Source: Anseranas semipalmata
Taxonomy: Eukaryota; Chordata; Aves; Anseriformes; Anseranatidae
Direction of reading: 5' to 3'
NCBI GenBank assembly: GCA_013399115.1
Contig: VXAA01000610.1
Location: forward strand, 67,698 to 131,697
Length of the DNA: 64,000 nt
The notes under the pieces are model-generated. The model saw nothing but the letters and a program-made list of their open reading frames with translations. It was not told the DNA's origin and did no database searches. Shown here in pieces: positions 46,101-58,609 of the stretch (within the stretch, counting starts at the first letter, position 1; each line of letters begins with the position of its first letter). A program made the position numbers and the translations under genes.

Positions 46101-49100
46101 TTGCTCTTCCAATAAAGATTGGCTGTCTTCAAACAAAGCAGTTATTAAAATTGAACAAGACCATATTCTTCAAATGGAAATATTAAATATATCTATATAT
46201 ATACTATCTATATATACAATATATATATCTATATATATCAAAATACCATAGAAGATTAAAACAATGCTTAAAAAGTTCAGCTAGTTCCAGACAGATAGCC
46301 ACCGTGCATCGACACAGCTAGCTTTCCCCAGTTTAACTGCTCTATTCTCTTTCCACATTTATATACGTGAGCAGCTCTGGCAACAGAATTATTTGGTTGC
46401 TCAAGACCTGTGCTGGAATAACGATATGGTGATTCACACAGCTTTAGAAGAAACCATTTTAAATCACAGAGGTATTTTTTTCAACCTGAAACAGGTACAG
46501 AATTACCCAGCATACCTGAGACTCAAACCGATTGTTATAAATAGTTTAAATCCCTAACAATTAGGTAAAAAGTGAAGTAGAAGAATAGAAGAATCCAAAC
46601 CAATCTAAACACTTTATAACTTTGTTATAAAAATAAAAGTGTAGTTATTTAAAATAAAGCACAGTGAAAACAAAATTACCATATATTTGCTTGAGGATGG
46701 ACTGCTTGCTAGTTTTTATGGCTGAGCTGGTTTTGTTCACAGATTTCAGATTTTTACATGAAGGAACTGACTTCAGAGGGCTATGGTTCAGCTGTTTCTT
46801 CCAAGCAACTTGAATGAGGAAGGCAGCTGTCTCTTGTCTCCATTTGTCTTCATCTTCTTTGCACTGCCGCTTAGCACTAAGAAGCTGAAACAACTCCCGT
46901 CTTAGATGGTAACTAGAGAGCAGAAAAGAGAAGAGCACTTGTTTTAGGTGACCTGTTTTAACTTCAGTGCTTTCCATGCATCAGTTCACATGGTGGGTTA
47001 CATGAGTAACTGGGAAAACAGAACTCCCACTGATGTGCTAAGTCATTTGGATGAGAAATGTTTGCTCAGAAGAAAAAGTAGGAACTGGGTTCAATTCTAG
47101 ATGCATCCATTATTTCACACAGCTAATAAAGATCAGGCATTACAGGTATCAAAAGTTACAGTTCTGCAACACTGGCCTATCAACTACTTTACACAGAAAA
47201 TCTGGAGGAGAAAAAAATCTATAAATATTTATGATATAACAGTATAATCAATAGTTTTCTCACTGTATTCACAAAATAACATCGAGTTTTGTACTGCGCT
47301 TTACCACTTTGTATTCCGAGCAAATCAACGCAAGAGAAGCCAAATCCACCTCTTACGGGTTCAGCTGCACATTTCCTCTACAGAAAACTGTGCTGCTTTC
47401 CATACGTTCTCTGAAGATGCTCCCCCACAGCCCTGTCTGCAGCAATCTCTGCCTTGCTTTCCTCCCCTTCCCTTCAGCATCTCCCCATCTCCTAACCCAC
47501 CCTTGTCATTGCTGCTTTGGTCTTGTGCGCGGTCACAGTCCTGTTCCAAGCGGTGACTGCAGATTATCTGTCCTTCCCACCCGAGTGGCTAATGGCACCA
47601 GCAAACAAGGAGTTCCTTTTTTCTGTCTTGAATCAGATACAAGGATTCAATCAGATATTGGCATTTCGCACTCACAAGTCAATTAACTGGCCTAGCAATT
47701 AACTCTGAATCTTCCCAATACAAACCTGTCACAAATGAACATTGAGTAACACTTGTAAAATATTAATTATAAGTGTTTGGTAACAGGCCAAAACACATTG
47801 ATCACCATCCCCGCTGGCATTCAAAAAGGCCTCAGTAAAGGGAAGGAGAAAGGAGGGAGAAGGAGGTGATTTTGTTCTGCTGCTCCGTCTGCAACAAGTT
47901 CTAAATTAAAACAACAGACAACACAGCCAGACACAAACTGTTTAAATATACGTTGTAAGCCAATGAACTACGTAATTCAAGCAAACCAGCAGCCGTATAT
48001 AGGAAATGAGTACATAAAAGCACAATAGAATGCCAAAAGGGTATGATATGCTCAGTTACAGCCCCAATAATTTTAAACTTTCAATAAGCTGAGTAAATTA
48101 CCTCTGAAATTTGCTGCCTGAGAAAAACGTATGTAACCTTAATTTAGTGGAGCTGCAGAATTCGGGCATGTGCTGTTACACAGCTCGTTAAAGTACGTAA
48201 CAAATGTGGGGAGCAACCGCGTCTTACCAGTGTGTGTCTGTACTGCCTGCAAGATGGGAAGCACTGCACAAATTCAGAACAGGAGCATTGTTAAGAGACA
48301 GAAGAAAAATGCTCCAGTTCTGTTAAATAACACGTCACTTGGAACTTTTCAATGGGGTAAGAGGAAGAGAAAGTGAGGGGAGCACGCCAATTACTGTGCC
48401 TTGCTAACATAACTTTTGCTAAGGACGGGCCATGTGAACACCCCAGCAGGAAAAACAAGTGGGGAACTGTTTGAAATGTGAGCAGAAAAGAATAGTAAGC
48501 TATTCTGTTGGAATTCAGTAATTACTGCCAGAAGCGTTTGCTGATGCATGAAATGAACCATTCACAGGCACTCCACCTTTGCACCCAGCCGTGATTCAAT
48601 GTTTGTAGAGAATTTCTGGTCGTTTTTAGCAAAAAGAAAACAACTGTGAGGCTCTGAAACACAGAAGACTAGGCAGTTATCTTTGGAGTGTGTGCACATT
48701 TTTCTAATGAAGCTCCTCCTGTAACAGATTGTTCTGATTCTAGTGAGAAAAACAAGAATGGGGCCACATTTGATGCACTATGAGCCTGATGTGGTGCCTT
48801 AACAAAATACCCAATACTTAGTCAACAAAACTACTGCACATAAAAGAAATGTGGAATATACGTGCAGAATGACAAAGCTGGCAAGTGGTATTCAGGTTCA
48901 TTGTTACAGGGGCTCGAACCTTAAAAAGACCGCTGGTAAGGTATGCGTGTAGCAGTAATGGATTGAAAACGCTCGACTCCAGCAGGAGACCAACAGTAAC
49001 AGCGACCAACTTATTTCCAGCTTTTGTCAACTCACCGTGGACCGCAGAGAACAGCACAGGCCCCAGTGCCCCAGACGAGAGAACAAGTCAGACACGGGAT

Positions 49101-52100
49101 CTGTAAGCCTCGGCGAGCAGGATAAGCAATTAACCTTTGGCAAGCCACACACCTTGAAATACACTTTGGAGGACTACATTTATGAAGTTCGTGGACTGTG
49201 GGAATTGAAACATTTTCCCGAGAAAGCGAAGTTTAATAGGCTTTAGGAGATCAGCACCATTGTGTTGTAGCTCACAATAGCTTTCAATACACTTTCAATA
49301 TGAAAATCATCACTGTAGAATTCGCAGAGGAGTGAGAGAAATGTATTTAATCCTAATTTAGAGAAATACTGGAACTCCAGCATGTACTTCTACACCTGTC
49401 ATTAACGTACAGTTCTCTGCTGTCTACAAGTGCATGCTATTTACCAGTGCAAGCCCGAACTCAAAATACAAACAGGACTGAGTGGTACCCACTGCCATAC
49501 ATTAGGTACCTCTTTAGTAACTATAATTATCCATACAGTGGATGGGAAAGTCAAGTATTTCAGAGGGAGTGTCAGAATATCTGAAGCATTGAGCCAAGCA
49601 GCCAGCACATACAGCTGTGTTGTGCGAGCTTGCTGGAAACGCTAACCATGACTTGGCAGGCAGCTGCAGCCATCTGACTTGGGATCCACATCCTAAAATA
49701 CAAAACCCCTTTTTGGGGGGCGTATATATGATCTGTGCTTCAAAGAGGCAGAAGAACTCTTTTCTTTTTGAAAATAAACAATACTGTTGTGGTAATAGCA
49801 TGGAAACAGGGAGTAGAAAATCTGGGCTGATTTCACAGCCCTCATCATCCATGTGGGTTTCAAGACAGTTGGGCAATTAAGCTCATGTTGAGCTTGAATC
49901 GTAAGCAGAAAAGATGACTGGACTCGTGGACCTGAGAGAGAGCGTGGGAGGGAAGCATGACTCCTCTCAACAGCTTAGTGCCCTCACCTCAGCATCACTG
50001 CCCCATGAACTGCCTGGTGTTCTGCATCAAAACAGCCACTGAAACTCTGTGACTTCCATCAAACCTCTACCACCAATACATTTTGTGCAGACGTAAGAAA
50101 TGACAGCGAAGGAGCAGCAAATGTAATCTCTCTTGCAATCTTGCAGAATTTATGATACCGTTAATGATCTATACAATGTCTGTGAGCTTTGCAGACAGTA
50201 CAAATATATTTATTTGTCTTCATTAATTCTTTAAATAACAAATTATTAAACATTATTTAATCCCCACATTTTCCACAGTGTTGTAAATAAGTGAATAACC
50301 ACCTACTGCCAAGAGACCAGTCTATGCATGAACCTCCACACACTTCCAGTTTAGGTAACACATCACCACGGTTTTATAGGTGGATATATTAGAAAGATCT
50401 ATCAAAAATCCTTGGATAGTCAAAAATTTAAATGGAATGCAAAGATTTCTGCAGAGGTAAGCCAGCTCGACACATGGCTTCAGATCCTGATTCTTGTGAG
50501 GAAATTTGCACAAGTACTCAGCATACATCTTTACACTCCGACTGAAAGCTGTATCATGCACCTACTGCTTTGTAAGGATTTTAATTTGCTGTTAATTGAA
50601 AACAGCATAACCTTCAGAAGCAATGGTATCACATACGGATGCACTCCCCTAATCTACTCCTGACTTCCTTTGGCTTTTGGTATCTAAAAGGATCTGAAAA
50701 CAAGAGAAGGTCAATATAGAACATTTGGAAAAAATTGGGAAGAAAGGTAGCACTTATACAGCCTCCAGTAAGCAGCAAAGAGAGCTGACGTTAGAGGTGG
50801 TGGAAAAAAAAAGTGATAGCTTTGTTTTGCAGTTCAGTGTGGGTATAAGAAGTATGTCAGAAATAGCAAACGGAGACCAAAGAGGATAGAAGTACAGAAA
50901 TACTGTGTACAGTGATACTGTATTAAAAAGTCAGAATTTTCACCAAAAAAAAAGGCTCAAAAATGAATTAAAAGTAACGTTCCAAAATTTTAACTTTCCA
51001 CTGGAATAGGAATATACTTACAGAAGTCAATATCACTTTTATATAACAACAACAATGAACAGATAAACTGGAATATTACTGGACTGTAAACCCAACCTCA
51101 TGCTGGGAAATATTTAGACTAATCAGTAAAAGAGCTGGAGCAAACAGAAGTATTTGCTGAGCCAACATGAATGTTTAAATGGCTTTATTTTAGTTTAGGA
51201 CCAAACGAACCGCCAGCTTGGACCATGGTGCACCTGTTCTGGTATCCATCCCACCTCTACCAGTGGCCAGCATCAGCTGTTTCTGTGCAGGAGAAAACTT
51301 CTTTGCATTTCATAAGCTAACTGTGAAAAGTAATGGGTGAAATACGGGTTCTCAAAACCCCACAAACAACAAGCTAGTAATACTTGTCCCTTAGCAACCT
51401 GGGGTTTTGTGCAATAGGGAATGTAGGTAGCACTCCCCTTGCAAAATAAGGAACAGAGGATGTTTTAAGCCTGGAAACACCACTGTGCGATGGCAGCACA
51501 ACCTCATGGCTCTTTACCACCTTTCAGAGCTATGTGGTATTACACCACAAGATCTTTTCTTTTCAAAACAGCAGGCTTGCACAGTAACAATTCAAAACTG
51601 GTCTCTCAACTTTTGGTCATGGCCTTGCTTACCAGAGATACAAATAAATATCCTGAAATGTGCAGTGTGTAGATGTGTAAGAGGTGTGAAAAGGCATTTT
51701 GGTACGAACAGCAAGATGCTAGTAAGTCTGCCTCAAGCTTCTCTACAGGAGTAGAGAAAACAGAGGGATGTCAAGGGCCTGCATAGAAGAAAAACTCAGC
51801 AGGAAATTTACTGGAGATGGGGGAGAAAGGCTGAAGGAACAAAGCCAGACACCAACCTCTCCTGCAAGCAGGTGCCTCCCAGTACCCCACCCCTCTCTAT
51901 GTAAAAGACCACGCTAGGCTAATTTTCCAAAGCTTCTTGGACAGAACTCCTTCCACCACGTCCCTTAAGCTAGAGCTGGGGCAGCAGCTGAGCAGCCCTG
52001 GCTGTCTGCCTGTTGTGGCCAGATGTGGTGACAAAGAGCAGACCCAGATACTCCAGCTGCTGAGTACTCCCCTTCGCCCCGCGCTGTGGCAGCGAGGGTT

Positions 52101-55100
52101 GGACGCAGACACTGCCCTGCAGGGGAAGGCAGCTTGTGCTTTGCCTCTAGCGCTGCAGGGGGAAGAAGCAGCCCTGCTGAAGTTCTCCACAAGGGAACCA
52201 AAGCTTCCATTTGCCATTTACAGCGTGTGAAACCGCATGAGCCAGCGAAAGGGAGGTCTACGCAGCAACTCCGCATTTATTCTGCAGGCTGCTGGGCATG
52301 AAGTCCTGCTTCCGCTGTTGGTGGAGACTTGCAGGTTTCCCTCGTATAAAGAAAGGAAGTTACCACTTTCTGTATGCTTCTAGACATCTTCCAGCTGCTC
52401 CTTTTGATACAATTTGCTTGGGAGAACAATTTTTGCATCACCACTAAACTATACTACAGGTCGTGACAGTTGAACCCTGTTAGTTTTTCTGTAATTAATA
52501 TGAATGAAAAAATATTAAAGCATTAGTATGATAGAAATGTGAAACTATTAAGCTAGTGAGAGATCAGTTACGAGTAAAAATCTGCAATTCATAGTTTTCT
52601 GCATCCATATAAAAACTGAAGAAAAATTCAAAAGTAGGAAGTAAGAACTATAGACGTATTATATGCTGACCTATAGCTGCCACACTCTTCTTGTCAATTC
52701 TGGTAAGGAATTAAATATTAAGGAGCATGTTTATCAAGAATGACTCCACTTCTGAGGTCAAAACTCCTGCATTCATGAAAGCAGGACAATGCTGTGGGAA
52801 AGCAAACAGTGGGTTATCTCACTCCTTCCTGTCTGCCTCTTCTGTACTGCAGTCATTCCTGCTGAATAAAGTTACTCAAGTTAGCTTCAAGTTTTGGCAA
52901 TGAGCTCCATCTGAGCTTCCAAACTTTTTGTTGTTTGGTTATTGAGTTAAAAGTCAAGTTAGAATACAATTTTAGGTGTGTCTGTAAATGGTGGTGAAGA
53001 ATCTGGTTACAAAAAAGCTCTGCTGGAGAAAAATTACATTCCTACACGTGCAAGTTTGCTAATGAACATGGGAGCAGTGAATTCTAGGGTTAGGTGAATC
53101 TTGATCAGCACTCTAAAGAAATACCAACGCTTGAAATAGAAGTTTAATAACTTTTCCAATTATTAAAAGTCATCACTTACCTTGCACTTTTTATGAACTT
53201 ACTAATGTAATTCTAGGCAAGTGGAACACATTTCCACTTGTTTGGTGAAAGATTATTAAATTCCTGATTTATCACTAGTAATGTTATAAGCAAAAGGACC
53301 AAATAAAGCACATTGCTGACGCCTAACGTAATTTACATCTAATTGTATCCCATCTTTAGCTACTGAAATAGTAGTCTTACCTTCTCCATGTCCTCTGTAT
53401 AACTGTAGCAGCATAGTTCTTCTTCCGAAACAGCTCTTTTCTTGTTCTTTCTTTTTCTATTATCTGCATCCGAATTTCTAAAGGAATTAGTTCAATATTT
53501 GTACTTTGCCATGCGACAGAACATAATTGATCATCTGCATTCCTGGATCCAATTACGCCTGTTTTTTCCAAGTTCAAACTGTCATCAGAGGCAGAACACA
53601 CTGCTGGATTTCTTGGCACGGTTCCGGTAGATTCTGTCTCAGTATTCAATAATGGGGTGGTCTTTTTTGCTAATTCATTATTTCCCACATTGTTAGTTTG
53701 TTCTATGGCATGCACACTGGCATTTGTGGTGTTTACAAATACCATTTTGGCACTCCCTGGTCTACTAGAGCCAGCTGGTGAACATCTCTCATCATTTACC
53801 TCTTTATTTCTGGATTTTTGCTGATGCCTTTTGCCTTTTGGAACAGCTTCACATTGCTTTGAATTTCTTGCAATTCCACCAGTACAACTGACATTGCACA
53901 GGAACACAGAAGTTCCTTCACAGTGTTCCCTGTTACCAGATGAAGACTGACTTTGATCTCTTAGTTTTCCCCCAGCACTAGCGGTCCTACAAGCAGAAGT
54001 ACGCCTTCTGCTACCACGAGCAGAAGTACCATTTGCCTCGACGGTGTGCTCTTTGTGCTTTTCTTCATCCACTTCTGTAGCAGCTGCAACCTGATGTTTC
54101 ACTTCAACTTTTGTTACCTCTTTTGCTTTGCCACAATGGAAATGGACACAACTTGGCTTGCTTTTGATGTGTTTTCTCAGTAATTCTTTAAATAGAGAAA
54201 TAGAAACAAGCATTCAGTCTCTGATCCAGAGTTAATTACTCTATTTCTTTTTTTTTGGCTCAATTAACTTTGAGGAACACTAGGATTTACTTAAATGAAA
54301 AAAAAGAAGAAGTATAAGGAGGAAGAATCAGAAGAGGTAATGATTGCCTGGAATAGTATAGTCCCAAACTTCTTCATTTGCTTACCATTCTACAAGTCTC
54401 TCTCTCTCTCTCTCTCTCGCACTAAATTTGAATTAGATGCATAGAAAAGTTCACAGAGAAAACTATTTCTTCACCTACCTGAATATAGTGGCCTTTTCCA
54501 AAGAAACCATCTCACCCCATGGCAAAAGAATGCAGCCACATTACCACACCTGTTGGTTCCAATGAGGACACCGCAACAGACTGCCATTGTTTCCTGCTTA
54601 TTTGCTAAACTTCGGCTCTATCCACCCTGCTCTATCCTGGCACATAACGTCAGTGTAACCTGCTGACCCAGGAAACCCAGAGAGCTTGTTTTGTCAATAC
54701 TTTCCTTGATATCCTACATAAAACTCTGAAGTCCTTCCCATTTTTCCCTCGTTGCAAGATTTCTTTTCCCAGTTTCCATGCCCAGGGTAGGATCAGGTGT
54801 GGTAACTGCTTCTAAGCACTCTTGTGAGAATGACCTGGGAGCCAGACTGGAGTGTAAAACTGGAAACCTCCACCTACCACCTACACCTTCTGTTTTGTGG
54901 GGAAACTAAGAGAAAAATGAGAAAGTAGAACAGACCAGACAAAACGTAACAGAGAGGCTGTTAAAGGGTACGTAAGAGCGGAAAAAGCAGAGAAGAAATC
55001 TTTTATATGTTGGGATCACAGAAAATCACCTGGATCACCCAAAACCTGGTAAAACCATGCTATATTTGCCCTCACTGTAACACCTTTATAGGATACTCTC

Positions 55101-58100
55101 TTGTCTGGATAGCAGAATATGGTAGATTAACAGTTTACACAGAAGAAACTCAGGATTATCATCAATGATGTCTCTGACAGAGAAGATCTATCATGGTGAC
55201 AGGTCAATATGGACTGAGAGGCTACTCTGACTTACACATGATTGTCATATGGGTAAATATGTCTGTCTGTTATAGGACAGGAAGAAAAAAATCTATTATA
55301 TAATCTATTTTAATCGAGTATGTTTAATTATTTATTTATTTTTTAATCTATTTTAATCTTTTTTTTTCCTCATCTTCCAGAATGGAGAAAGAAATTCCCT
55401 CTCTCTCATTACACCAGGGGAACAGACAATTTAAAAAATGTGCTGCTACAATTTACAAAAATGTGCCTTTTGATGCCAAGATTTCTAAGGGCATAATTCC
55501 ACTCCCAATGAAGCCAAGTACAAAATTACCAGTGCCATCAATAAAAACAGCAAAGAGCTGACATTCAGTTCATGTGTATGAAATTTCCAGCACTGTCACA
55601 ACACCATTTTGATCTCCCAGTAAGTTAATTTTTACAGTTGCAAGGAAAAAGAACACAGCCTTTGAAAAAGGGCTTTGTCATTCTTAACTCACCAAAAACT
55701 GTTACCTGGTTTGTAAATAAGGCATGTAGAATGCTTTTTTTATTTCAACCGTAAAACATTTGAGTCATTAAAGCAGCATGTGCAAAACTTCCCAATCTGA
55801 ATAATTGGGGAAAAGACAAGAGAACATCATTTAATTATTCTAGATCATCTTTTCATGTTGAAATAAACTTTCTTAGATGGATGCAGACAAGCAATATCCA
55901 GTACAGAGCTCAAAAAATAACTTATCTGTTGCTACTACAATTAAGGCAACTCTGCAGCTGCAAATGAGATAACACAGATAGGAAAGAGGATTTCCGAGTG
56001 GAGAACAGATCACAATAGAGCCACCAGCTAAACTATAGTTTTCACATACTGTTAGCAGGTGCAAAAAATCTATCTACAACTGCCGAAAATTCTTCTGAAG
56101 TGCCAACCCAAAGGATCTAAATTTATGTTTAATTCCGGTAGAACTTCCAGTGAAGTCCATTCAAGTTTTGGTCACAAGAGGATTGATTAAAACACCTCAT
56201 AAGAACTGATTAAAGGACTTGACGAGTTGATCCTGTGTCAACTTTCCTGGCATTGCTCCAATAACAAAAAAGAATATTTGTGTATAAATGGCACAGCATT
56301 CCATTTCAAACACAAAGAAGAAATAGACGTTATCATGCATTTTCAGAAGAACCTTGTGTCAAGATTTTTGTTTTCTTCATGCTCAGCATTGTCATGGAGA
56401 AGATATAATGAAAAATAGTGAAGAATTTTCCAATTAAAATCAAAATTCTATCTTTTGCAGAAATTATATTCTTCTTTTAAAGATATATTGAAAAACAGAA
56501 AATCTCCACGCAACAGCCCATATAAGTTAAAAATCTACTGATAAACCATCAACATGGAAAAATTATTCTCACATAGCTACTTCAGGAAACCTCCGACTTC
56601 AGGGAAGCCTTCAAATCAAAAGTCCAAGCTACACGCTATTGGCATTTACTGCTGGTTTGAATTCCCTATGTTACTGGGAAGCATAGTGTATACCACTGAA
56701 CACAAATATGGTTTTTCAAACATAAGTTTGAAAATTATTCAACTATTATTCACTAATTATTCACTATTAGAATCCTCTGCAGAAAACATGGCAAATTCAG
56801 TCCTGATCTCTGACGTCAGTTTGACCTTATAGTCCACGTTTCCCATGTAACTACCTGCTTCTTCTACCTTTAGGTCATTCTCTTAGTGCAACAACATTAT
56901 ATCTGTTCCGATAAAGAGTGGGAGTCTGACTGATGCAATGCAGTTTCCACTGGTAAAATCAATGGAAAACTTTGGCAAAGAATGGATACTGCAGTCAGTA
57001 AAAGAAAAGGCTGTTCATTCCTCCTTTGTAATTTCTCTGTCCTTCTCCTTCTCTTCTCCTTCCTTCACTGTTCTAACCCTCCACACATCTTTCTTTCTCC
57101 TTTCTCTTTTCTCCTCAGTTATCAATTTCTCTTCATTATGTTCATTACAACTATTCATTCTTCTTTGGTAACCACTGCTTCTGATTAGTCCTAATTTTAA
57201 TTATGTTACTTTGCCATCTGATTTTAATTAATAGGAAGCTGTTTAATACATACACAGATAAAGCTTGCCAGCATTTTTAACAACTCTGTTTATCATTACT
57301 TAGTTATCAAAGGATGTATTAGGCTAAGATACATGTCTGCTTTTACTATGACGATATAGTCAAGTATTCTGTTTACCAAGGCATTTGCATGTAAACCTAA
57401 GGAAATCTAGCTGGAATGATTCAGTAGAAAAAGCTCTGACTTTCTTTTCCTTTAGATTACTATAATATTCCAATTAGCAGAACTTCCAGAGGAATTAGCA
57501 GTAATTTTACATCTGAGAAGAAATTCTTGCAAAACAAGAAACAAAGTGTTTATCCGATTTTTACTTCTAATGACAACAAAGATGCTTTAACATGACCAGT
57601 TTTGAAAGATTTGAGTCATGGATTGCTATAAACTGGCTGCAGTCAGAACTGATTGAAATGTTACATATATCTTTCAAAACTAATATAGGAGTGGGCAACA
57701 AATGACAATAAGCTGATGATGCATTTACAGATAGAATAAAAAAGTGTACCAGGGTAAGAAAAGTAACAGAAAGAGGTCAGACACTGTTTCATCATGCAGT
57801 TTCTATAAACAGTCTAATTTCTCAAAAAATATCCTAGAGTGTTAACAAGAGGACTTCAAAGGCAAATAATAGGAGAACCCTGTAATGTAGAATGAAGCTA
57901 CCCTCTGTATGCTAGAGATGTCATTTTGAAGAATTTTACCTTCATTTAAAAACATGAGTTACAATTTCTCCATTAACATTCTTCAAGAATTCCACAGATA
58001 ACGCCAAATATCTTTAATCTCTTCTTTTTTTCTCCAAACAGTGCAGCTAATAGATAGAACAACTCCCAACAACCCATTCTCACATGTTTTAGGTATTGTT

Positions 58101-58609
58101 ACAGACACTATACACATCAGTATTTTTGACTACCTAAGTTGACAGAGCACATGCAAAAAAGAATCTGTATCTAACTCTATCCTATAGGAATTGCTTAAAT
58201 AATGAAAGAACAAGAAATGATAGAAAGAGTAAAACAGATCCTACATATAAAATTTCCCCAGACATGGACAAAAAGGATAATCAGACCAACTAAAAATGAT
58301 TACAAACCTTGCCTGATTTTACGACCTTCACTCTGAGTCTCTGAAGACAGGCAACTCTCCTTTGGTGTCCCTTTGTTGTGACAAGCTTTAGGTGAACCTC
58401 TACTGTTTCTCCCTGGTTGAATTTGGGAAGCACTGAGAGAGAGAGGTCTCTTATTCTGTGTATCAATTTGTTTATTTGGCAACTGCGAGATGCTGGTAGT
58501 CTTCTCTCGATTCACCGGATTCTGTTGTACTCGAAACTTACTTTGTTCCATGTTCTGCATTCCTTTCTGCAGCTTGGCTTCTTTTCTCTTACTTTCTTCT
58601 TCACGTTTC
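43001..58609 (-). CDS. INVS: INVS (inversin), C-terminal 511 residues, five exons (5' part outside window)
   Basis: Reading right to left, exons 58609-58308, 54185-53381, 46912-46680, 45623-45543 and 43116-43001 join in one frame (1537 nt with stop) with matching phases. The product is the half of inversin (about 1065 residues in human) after the ankyrin repeats. It has a Lys/Glu-rich start, a long Ser/Lys-rich low-complexity section, the D-box RKELFRKKN (residues 349-357 of this part), an IQ motif starting VIQRTWRSYHLRR (I363 to R373 fit IQxxxRGxxxR with Ser for Gly), and a conserved tail (KQIYG, NLQCVNLLEN, SKQFSYN). Inversin marks the proximal ciliary inversin compartment, binds calmodulin and Dishevelled, and acts in left-right patterning and nephronophthisis; that is family knowledge. 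The ankyrin repeats lie beyond position 64000. Confidence 0.95.
43117..45542 (-). other. INVS intron (2.4 kb)
   Basis: The intron contains a CA run at 45469-45482 next to a T-run, and otherwise nothing recognised. The open frame at 44699-44962 (-) has no domain. Confidence 0.65.
45543..45623 (-). CDS. INVS: INVS coding exon D (81 nt)
   Basis: This small exon lies between acceptor TTTATTAAAG and donor GTAAGA. It completes Gly, then encodes RSQEGKVYQPARPPSKLKLS and DVQLVS, ending with G of a Val codon. It was found by splice sites and phase, not as an ORF. An alternative acceptor 9 bases further in (TTCTCAG) would keep the frame and drop three residues; the longer form fits the spacing of the mammalian protein better. 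Confidence 0.85.
45624..46679 (-). other. INVS intron (1.1 kb)
   Basis: It holds the AT-rich palindromic repeat at 46187-46238. Nothing else is seen. Confidence 0.65.
46187..46238. repeat. AT-rich (TATATC)n-like palindromic repeat
   Basis: About 50 bases of ATATATCT, TATATA and ACAATATATAT units that can form hairpins. Confidence 0.85.
46680..46912 (-). CDS. INVS: INVS coding exon C (end of IQ2)
   Basis: The acceptor is CTCTCTAG and the donor GTAATT. The first base completes Ser, then 77 residues: YHLRRELFQLLSAKRQCKED, EDKWRQETAAFLIQVAWKKQ and later SKQSILKQIY, ending in G of a split Gly codon. YHLRR completes the IQ motif begun in exon B, and FLIQVAWKKQ resembles a further degenerate IQ-like turn. 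The Met at the start of the longer open frame (46977) is intronic and not a start. Confidence 0.94.
46913..53380 (-). other. INVS intron (6.5 kb)
   Basis: No recognised repeat was seen in most of it. A GC-rich island occupies about 51860-52320. The largest open frames (125 codons at 47309-47686 +, 120 codons at 49514-49876 -, and three overlapping frames in the GC-rich island) lack domains, upstream exons or plausible splice structure, and I do not call them genes. Confidence 0.6.
51860..52320. other. GC-rich island in INVS intron
   Basis: By eye this stretch is about 55-60% G+C, in a window that is mostly around 40% or lower. It contains runs such as CCCTTCGCCCCGCGCTGTGG and many CAGC/CTGC words, with roughly a dozen CpGs, which seems fewer than a strict CpG island needs. 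Open frames of about 100 codons exist on both strands, as expected in GC-rich DNA. The function is unknown. Confidence 0.55.
53381..54185 (-). CDS. INVS: INVS large coding exon B (805 nt, D-box and start of IQ2)
   Basis: This is the longest exon in the window, between acceptor CTATTTAAAG and donor GTAAGA. After completing Glu it encodes 267 residues from LLRKHIKSKPSCVHFHCGKA to RKELFRKKNYAATVIQRTWR, then AG of a split Ser. The middle is rich in Ser, Lys, Arg, Asn and Thr (for example RGSRRRTSACRT and KGKRHQQKSRNK), fitting the disordered section of inversin. The C-terminal end holds the RxxL D-box targeted by the APC complex in mammals and the first half of the IQ calmodulin-binding motif. 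The open frame extends past both splice sites, but those codons are intronic. Confidence 0.95.
54186..58307 (-). other. INVS intron (4.1 kb)
   Basis: It contains a TC microsatellite at 54397-54418. Small open frames (56.2-57.2 kb, +) are low-complexity Ser/Phe/Leu strings without homology that I recognise. Nothing else is seen. Confidence 0.65.
54397..54418. repeat. (TC)11 microsatellite
   Basis: Eleven TC units on +, giving a polypurine GA run on the INVS coding strand. Confidence 0.9.
58308..58609 (-). CDS. INVS: INVS coding exon A (most 5' in window)
   Basis: On the - strand the acceptor is ATAATTACAG. The exon starts with the last base of a codon and then encodes 100 residues: KREEESKRKEAKLQKGMQNM, later QQNPVNREKTTSISQLPNKQ, ending GRKIRQ plus G of a split Glu codon. 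It is highly charged and Ser/Thr-rich, probably coiled-coil then disordered. The donor is GTTTGT, weaker than the others. A GC donor 5 bases upstream (CAG|GCAAGG) was considered but would break the frame with the next exon. Confidence 0.85.

Noticed and set aside
47309..47686. 125-codon open frame on + in an INVS intron
   Set aside because: No recognisable domain, no good splice or promoter context, composition typical of chance frames, and antisense to INVS.
49514..49880. 120-codon - strand frame and overlapping 87-codon + frame
   Set aside because: Mutual shadows in intron, with no recognised motif.
51897..52301. Overlapping 70-106 codon frames on both strands of the GC-rich island
   Set aside because: Simultaneous open frames on both strands are expected from the G+C-rich composition; none resembles a known protein.
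53442..53630. 62-codon + strand frame
   Set aside because: Shadow of the INVS exon B on the opposite strand.
58303..58313. GC-AG donor for INVS exon A
   Set aside because: It would leave a two-base phase incompatible with the only plausible acceptor before exon B.
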